From an uncultured Draconibacterium sp. (GTDB lineage: Bacteria > Bacteroidota > Bacteroidia > Bacteroidales > Prolixibacteraceae): a DNA stretch of 64,000 nt. The notes beneath the pieces were generated by a model. The model made no database searches. It was not told where the DNA came from and saw only the letters and a program-made list of their open reading frames with translations. The DNA lies in the NCBI RefSeq assembly GCF_963676815.1, contig NZ_OY781365.1, forward strand, positions 186,001-250,000, read 5' to 3'. The position numbers were made by a program, and so were the translations under genes. Below, in pieces: positions 60,833-64,000 of this stretch. Numbering within the stretch: position 1 is the first letter of the stretch; the number at the start of each line of letters is the position of its first letter.

Positions 60833-63800
60833 TTAGAATGTAAATTTTAAGTTACCACCCAGATATCTGCCCGAAGGATCGGCAAAGTTTTCATTTCCGC
60901 CATCAGGATCGGAGTATTTAAAATCCTTAGCCCAGAACAACACATTCTGTCCAACAAAACTTACAGAAGCGCCTTTTACAAACTTCCAATTCTGAAGAAT
61001 ATGTTTTGGAACTGTATAGGTTAATGATATCTCACGTAGTTTAAAGAAAGTTTTTTCATAAATGTCTGCTGGTCGTGCAGAACCTCCCCAGGCACTGCTA
61101 CCATGCAACCTTTTTATTGCGTTTTCGTAGGTAACAGCTACATCATTTGGTGCAAATTCTCGCGTGTCAGTAAGCACATTTCCACTTACATCAAATGTAG
61201 CTTCGCCGGAAACTACCTTTACACCTTCTCCAATATAATGAGGTTCACCAGTTGCAACATCCAATGCTCTTGTTTCAGTAACTGATTCTGGGTGCATACC
61301 ATTCTGCCACATATAACTTTCTGTAACAGTATTCATTAAGCCACCCACAACACCATCAAACGACATAAACAAGCTAAAATCTTTATATCTTACATTCGCA
61401 CTTGACCCCCATTGCCAGTCTGGCGTTCTGTAACCATAAAATGTGTATATATTACTACGCTTTGGCAAGCCGTTTTCCCAAATTATTTCTCCTGTTCCTG
61501 GTTGGTATTCCCAATCTTGAATCGTCATAAAATCGGTACGTTTTCCCTCGGCTACCCAGTCTCTATCATTATTTGCAGTATTTACTTCGTCTATTTTTGT
61601 ATAGATTTCTTTATAAGTTCCCCAATTAAATGTAAGATCTACCTGCAAATCTTGCTTTTTAACTGGTGTTACACCCAATACAACTTCAGCACCTTTACGT
61701 GCTCTTTCTTCTCCAGAATTTAGATAAACACTACTAACGCCCGAAGCAGGTGTACGTGGTGCAGACACTAACTGGTTATAAATTCGCTTGTTAAAATAGG
61801 ATATATCAAAAGTTAAGCGCTTATTAAAAAGAATACCTTGAATACCAACCTCCTTGGTTGCAAAGTCATTTGGATTATAAGTATCACTATAAATTGAATG
61901 TGGTGCAGTTGCGCCATTCATATCCAACCATATACCAGTATTTATACCAAATACACGATTAATTGCATAAGGCGATGGTGATGTTTTTGCCTGTGTCCAT
62001 GATCCTCTTACTTTTAAAAGGTTCAACCAATCGTCTGTTGATTCTGGCAGCAATTCAGAAACAATGAAACTTGTACCTACTGCAGGGTAAAAGTATGAGC
62101 GGTCTGATTTAGGAATGTTAGCATTTGCCAGCATCGAAACCCAATCGTTTCTTCCTGTTACTTCAACAAAAATAAAGTTATCCCATGATAAAGCCACACG
62201 CCCGTAAACAGAATTAGCCTGTTGCTCTCTGGTTGATTCCCCCACACGGGCTGAGTTTACTGATGCTTTAAGTGAGTAATATCCGGGAATAGAAATACCT
62301 CCGGTAGTTTGAGCACTCAGATTGTCATTTCTACTGTAATAAATTGTACCACCAGCCAGGTAATCAATTACAAAGCGGTCATCTATAAATTTTCTGTCAC
62401 CGGTTAACAAGATGTCGTTGTTAAGACTATATCCCTGAGTTCTACCAGTAATGTAAGCTCCCACTCTTGTACCATTCCATGGATAATTAATCCCCGGAAC
62501 ACCTGTATCACCTGTTGAATTATAAGAACCTTGTGCCAAACGAATTGTTCCCCTATCGATAAAAAAGTCAATTCCAGAACGTGCTGTAACCTTTAACCAG
62601 TCGGTAATCTCGTAGCTGGATGTCAAATCAGCATTAAAAATATCACGCGACGATTCATTTGTTTTTTCATAACGATCAAAATAAGGATTATTAACTGATC
62701 CCTGGTATGTAAAGTTTTGTTTTTGATCTTTAATCATCCAGTAGTTATCCTTATAATCTAATATATTGTAATCAACACCCGTATAAATTAAAAGCGAGTA
62801 CATAACATCGTACGACTTAAATCCGTTTGTACTGAGGTTTGGCGAGTACCTTTTTGAGTATGACATATTAGTACTCAATTTGAACCTGTCGAGATTAATG
62901 TCCCCACCAACCGAATAGGTAAATTTGTCTAATTTGGAGTTAGGATAAACTCCTTTTTGTTTTGTCCAGTTTAACGAACTACGTAGTGCTACTTTATCCG
63001 TTCTAAAACCAACATTTACACCATTAGTGGTTATATATCCTGTTTCAAGGAAATTTTTAAAATTATCTTTCCCAATTGGCAGATGTTCATATTCTCTGTA
63101 TTCCATAGCTATAGGATCCCATTGCTCACGTATAGTTCCATCCATAACAGGCCCCCATGCAGAACGTTGATTCTTATCGTAGTTTCCGTTTATTCCCCGA
63201 CCGTACACACTTTGTCTTTCAGGAATTGCCAAAAAGCCGGCGTTAAACATGGTATTAGACGTAACATCGACCGTTACTCCAAGGTTACCAGAACTACCAT
63301 TTTTGGTGGTAATCAAAATAGCACCACTCTCTCCACGGAAACCATAAAGTGCAGATGCTGTTGCGCCCTTCAATACCGACATTGATTCGATATCGACAGC
63401 GGCAATATCGTTTAGTCTTTTATTGGCATATGCCACACCGTCGATTACAATTAGCGGGTTGCCTTCACCCCTGATTGAGATTTGGGGTTCAGCTCCAAAT
63501 TCAGTTGAGTTTTGCACCAATACCCCTGCTACCTTACCGGTAAGTGATGTCCCAACATCCAATCCGGTTACTTTTTGCAGGCTTTCTCCTTCTACCTGCT
63601 GTACCGAGTATCCAAGTGCCTTTTGTTCCCTTTTTATACCAAGTGCGGTAACCACAACTTCGTCTAAGCCCACCGCATCTGATTTTAAAGTCACATTTAT
63701 TTCAGTTTGATTTCTAACCGTTACCTCTACGGTTTCCATCCCTACAAATGAGAATACAAGAACTGCATCAGAACTTAGATCATTAATAGAATATTGTCCA

Positions 63801-64000
63801 TTTATATCCGTAACGGTACCGTGTGTTGTTCCCTTTTCAACTACGGTTACTCCTACTAAAGGCTCTCCCGTTTCGTCTGTAACATTTCCTGAAATATGGT
63901 TTTGTTGTTGTCCTACTTGCAATTCACCTGATAAGACTTCAGGTGTTGTTAGCACAATAATACGGTCACGAATTGAATAATCAACATCGGTGCCCTCGAA
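60833..64000 (-). CDS. SusC/RagA TonB-linked outer-membrane transporter (5' end beyond window)
   Basis: At least 1,055 residues, open to the window end, so the N terminus is missing. The first visible part (FEGTDVDYSIRDRIIVL) is the end of an STN domain, followed by a CarboxypepD_reg-like domain (NVTDETGEPLVGVTVVEKGTTHGTVTDING), the plug (AVGLDEVVVTALGIKREQKALGYSVQQ) and the barrel, ending GRYLGGNLKFTF. SusC imports oligosaccharides through the outer membrane with TonB energy. The STN domain usually signals to a FecR-type anti-sigma factor, expected just outside the window. Confidence 0.96.
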   Translation of the reverse strand, partial: FEGTDVDYSIRDRIIVLTTPEVLSGELQVGQQQNHISGNVTDETGEPLVGVTVVEKGTTHGTVTDINGQYSINDLSSDAVLVFSFVGMETVEVTVRNQTEINVTLKSDAVGLDEVVVTALGIKREQKALGYSVQQVEGESLQKVTGLDVGTSLTGKVAGVLVQNSTEFGAEPQISIRGEGNPLIVIDGVAYANKRLNDIAAVDIESMSVLKGATASALYGFRGESGAILITTKNGSSGNLGVTVDVTSNTMFNAGFLAIPERQSVYGRGINGNYDKNQRSAWGPVMDGTIREQWDPIAMEYREYEHLPIGKDNFKNFLETGYITTNGVNVGFRTDKVALRSSLNWTKQKGVYPNSKLDKFTYSVGGDINLDRFKLSTNMSYSKRYSPNLSTNGFKSYDVMYSLLIYTGVDYNILDYKDNYWMIKDQKQNFTYQGSVNNPYFDRYEKTNESSRDIFNADLTSSYEITDWLKVTARSGIDFFIDRGTIRLAQGSYNSTGDTGVPGINYPWNGTRVGAYITGRTQGYSLNNDILLTGDRKFIDDRFVIDYLAGGTIYYSRNDNLSAQTTGGISIPGYYSLKASVNSARVGESTREQQANSVYGRVALSWDNFIFVEVTGRNDWVSMLANANIPKSDRSYFYPAVGTSFIVSELLPESTDDWLNLLKVRGSWTQAKTSPSPYAINRVFGINTGIWLDMNGATAPHSIYSDTYNPNDFATKEVGIQGILFNKRLTFDISYFNKRIYNQLVSAPRTPASGVSSVYLNSGEERARKGAEVVLGVTPVKKQDLQVDLTFNWGTYKEIYTKIDEVNTANNDRDWVAEGKRTDFMTIQDWEYQPGTGEIIWENGLPKRSNIYTFYGYRTPDWQWGSSANVRYKDFSLFMSFDGVVGGLMNTVTESYMWQNGMHPESVTETRALDVATGEPHYIGEGVKVVSGEATFDVSGNVLTDTREFAPNDVAVTYENAIKRLHGSSAWGGSARPADIYEKTFFKLREISLTYTVPKHILQNWKFVKGASVSFVGQNVLFWAKDFKYSDPDGGNENFADPSGRYLGGNLKFTF

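Overview
The window is from a member of the Bacteroidota. The signs are SusC/SusD outer-membrane proteins with glycoside hydrolases, Bacteroidota-only small families (DUF3098, DUF4159, DUF2723), many lipoprotein and Ala-Gln signal-peptide sites, and promoters of the TTTG-19-TAnnTTTG type. A free-living or marine Bacteroidales/Marinilabiliales lineage is my inference. The sequence itself only fixes the phylum with confidence.

Region 1 (1-23,480) is mostly conserved chromosome. It starts with the end of an FtsX-like permease, then a heterodimeric ABC exporter with one degenerate ATP site. A MarR repressor and MATE pump follow, with a 20-bp palindrome upstream, and then DUF4159 and a flavodoxin-type reductase. 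Next come mazG, a DUF3098/ECF-sigma/membrane-protein run, a large DUF2723 membrane protein, a PspC-like miniprotein, phoH, purC, a TlpA-type thioredoxin, a lipoprotein subtilase, a serine hydrolase, trhO, a dihydrouridine synthase, a PQQ-propeller lipoprotein, folE, and tRNA-Ser(GCU) and tRNA-Pro(UGG).

Region 2 (23,480-28,760) directly follows tRNA-Pro. It looks like an integrative mobilizable element: a membrane protein, an excisionase-like HTH, a VapE-type helicase, an array of TTACCT repeats, a Toprim primase, an oriT-like hairpin region, a MobC-like protein, a relaxase and a small membrane protein. No integrase is present within it.

Region 3 (28,780-41,250) is a minus-strand cluster facing a divergent AraC regulator. 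It holds a PQQ-propeller, a cupin, a carboxymuconolactone-decarboxylase-like protein, a barrel-like protein, five alpha/beta hydrolases and two aldo/keto reductases. Nearly all carry export signals, including families that are normally cytosolic.

Region 4 (41,250-50,030) is a mobile-element graveyard. It contains a gene-free structured segment, a nucleotidyltransferase toxin with an HTH antitoxin, the 3' end of a tyrosine integrase cut by an IS21-family element, an IS110-family element with a possible bridge-RNA region, and a second mobilization module with its own palindromes.

Region 5 (50,030-64,000) is one polysaccharide-utilization locus on the minus strand. In transcription order it has a SusC with STN domain (cut by the window end), SusD, a beta-helix protein, a GH16 laminarinase-like enzyme, an alpha/beta-hydrolase-SGNH fusion, a GH2 enzyme and a short GH31. 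The set suggests binding, import and trimming of an acylated beta-linked polysaccharide, but the substrate cannot be fixed from sequence alone.
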